This document shows, in pieces, positions 42,667-43,438 of a stretch of 43,438 nucleotides of DNA (its first letter is position 1; every line of letters begins with the position of its first letter). The notes under the pieces are model-generated. The model was not told the origin of the DNA, made no database searches, and saw only the letters and a list, made by a program, of their open reading frames with translations. The translations under genes were made by a program, and so were the position numbers. Source of the stretch: Limosilactobacillus pontis (GTDB lineage: Bacteria; Bacillota; Bacilli; Lactobacillales; Lactobacillaceae); contig NZ_PNFV01000011.1 of NCBI RefSeq assembly GCF_002940945.1, positions 1-43,438 on the forward strand, written 5' to 3'.

Positions 42667-43380
42667 TTAGTTCTTTGATGGCTTGTTGTTTGAGGAACCG
42701 TTCACCTCCCGATTGCGTATTTCCATTACTTTTTTTGAATAGGCATCTTCCATTTCTTTACGAAGAAGTTGGGCCTTTAATAATCGATTTTCGGCTTTTA
42801 GTCGATCAACTTCCGTCCATGCTTCCTTCGGCTTGGCTTTACCCCGCCGATCACGAAGTGATTGCGGGTCGTTACCACTTTTACGGTATTTTTGATACCA
42901 ACCATAGACCTGTTGGTAACTAACATGATATTTATCCACTGCCCAGTTATAGTTAATATCATGTTTAATCAGTTCCTCAATTATCGATAATCGTTCTTCA
43001 AAAGTAGTTTTCCGTCCTGGCATAATTGAATCTCGCTTTCTTGGCGTATAAGCCTTCAGTTTTGATTCATTATACTGGATAATCCAACTTGATAGTTGCC
43101 AATCAGATTTTAAACCGTGTTTTAAGGCAAAATTTTCTAAAGAGTCCATTGATTGCTCAAATTCGACAACCAATTGTCGTTTGAATTCGATAGAATAATT
43201 CTTATTATGATGGGTATTTTCAAGCCCACCAATTCCTTGATATTGAAAGATTCGTTGCCATCTTCTGATGGTGTGAGCGTCCATACCAAATTTCTTAGCT
43301 ACTTTTTCGGCAGACACTGCTTTAGTTTCATTGATAATACTTAATTTTTGCTGGAGTGAAAATTTTGATCTTCTTCCCAT
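42667..43380 (-). CDS. IS3-family transposase OrfA (DNA-binding)
   Basis: The 237-residue protein binds the IS ends. Three helix-turn-helix-like units can be seen: 1-55 (FSLQQKLSIINE...AHTIRRWQ), about 62-110 (FKRQLVVEFEQ...WQLSSWI), and about 125-180 (FEERLSIIEELIK...YQQVYGWYQKY). A leucine-zipper-like coiled coil (VDRLKAENRLLKAQLLRKEME) follows, then the A7 slip site. This is longer than typical IS3 OrfA of about 100-170 residues and resembles IS150-type elements. The ATG at 43380 follows GAGGG, which lies in the IS-end hairpin. The last 20 or so codons after the slip site are used only by the unshifted product. Confidence 0.92.
   Translation of the reverse strand: MGRRSKFSLQQKLSIINETKAVSAEKVAKKFGMDAHTIRRWQRIFQYQGIGGLENTHHNKNYSIEFKRQLVVEFEQSMDSLENFALKHGLKSDWQLSSWIIQYNESKLKAYTPRKRDSIMPGRKTTFEERLSIIEELIKHDINYNWAVDKYHVSYQQVYGWYQKYRKSGNDPQSLRDRRGKAKPKEAWTEVDRLKAENRLLKAQLLRKEMEDAYSKKVMEIRNREVNGSSNNKPSKN
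42730..42736 (-). other. Predicted programmed -1 frameshift site
   Basis: The minus strand reads TC-AAAAAAA-GTAATGG at the overlap of orfA and orfB. In the orfA frame this is TCA AAA AAA GTA. A one-base backward slip on A-AAA-AAA gives AAA AAA AGT and joins the orfB frame, which then continues without a stop through FLKQQAIKEL into the OrfB ORF. IS150-type elements use A-AAA-AAG at the same place. Confidence 0.75.
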
Positions 43381-43389
43381 ATAAAAATA

Positions 43390-43438
43390 CCCTCTAAGTA
43401 CAAGATGAGTTTTCTATTTCATCTGTATACTTAGAGGG
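43390..43438 (-). repeat. IS-end hairpin covering the orfA ribosome-binding site
   Basis: Read from outside on the minus strand, the arms CCCTCTAAGTATACAGATGA and TCATCTTGTACTTAGAGGG pair over about 18 bp with a 2-base bulge and a 10-base loop. The right arm ends in GAGGG, the ribosome-binding site 9 bases before the orfA ATG. The outer arm is the terminal inverted repeat. The same design is present at 74-130. Confidence 0.75.

Larger units (their letters stand above)
41783..43438 (-). mobile_element. IS3-family insertion sequence (IS150-like), nearly complete
   Basis: Two consecutive minus-strand frames (orfA, orfB) lie between inverted repeats. The left end at 41783 is TGCCTGTCAAGTATACAG and the right end (reading in) is CCCTCTAAGTATACAG, continuing on both sides with AAATAGAAAA after a short variable part. 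The right end lacks only the last 2-3 bases, which fall outside the window. The minimum length is 1656 bp. Orientation matches the fragment at 1-129. The target duplication cannot be seen because the right flank is outside. Confidence 0.9.

Noticed and set aside
1..43438. Composite transposon formed by two same-direction IS elements
   Set aside because: The elements are not identical and the enclosed genes are essential core genes in conserved order.

Overview
This window is chromosomal DNA from a lactic acid bacterium of the family Lactobacillaceae. The fairly high GC, the KxYKxGKxW signal peptide, the LPQTG-anchored GH68 fructansucrase and the gene order suggest Limosilactobacillus or a close relative; the genus is an inference. 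Nearly everything is housekeeping DNA. The window begins and ends inside two related but non-identical IS3-family elements, both with orfA reading on the minus strand. This looks like a segment bounded by repeats rather than a mobile island, because the DNA between them is core genome.

Layout. (1) 1-129: the orfA end of an IS3-family element. (2) 134-9072: lysine/diaminopimelate locus. lysC-dapF run leftward. A lysine riboswitch with its terminator precedes the rightward operon lysA-dapH-dapL-dapA-dapB-asd, which encodes the N-acetyl branch from aspartyl phosphate to meso-DAP and lysine. (3) 9338-13567: a secreted LysM-NlpC/P60 wall hydrolase, a small acidic protein, a lipid kinase (leftward), rpoY (leftward), an unknown membrane protein and def (leftward). 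(4) 13821-18703: the pyruvate dehydrogenase operon pdhABCD with a cre-like site at its promoter. (5) 18836-23159: UPF0223 protein, SuhB-like phosphatase, typA and ftsW. (6) 23175-25573: ylbG-rsmD-coaD-sepM. (7) 25740-28157: an AT-rich LPQTG-anchored fructansucrase, apparently inserted between sepM and the comE operon. (8) 28253-32701: comEA-comEB-comEC-holA. (9) 32800-41743: rpsT (leftward), rpsO, RNase J2-type rnjB, a TPR-like protein, tuf, tig, clpX, engB and a MazG-like protein. (10) 41783-43438: an almost complete IS3-family element using a predicted -1 frameshift.

How the genes work together. Region 2 supplies DAP for peptidoglycan and lysine for protein, and its riboswitch senses lysine. 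Regions 3, 5 and 7 serve the envelope (wall hydrolysis, septal wall synthesis, surface polysaccharide). Region 4 feeds acetyl-CoA. Regions 8 and 9 hold DNA uptake and replication-clamp loading, and then translation, RNA decay, folding and proteolysis.

The most interesting non-coding signals are these: a conserved hairpin at the IS ends that would bury the transposase ribosome-binding site in read-through RNA; the lysine riboswitch beside palindromes between the divergent promoters; a palindrome upstream of the fructansucrase; and leader hairpins before tuf and rpsO. I did not find a convincing wholly new multi-gene system.
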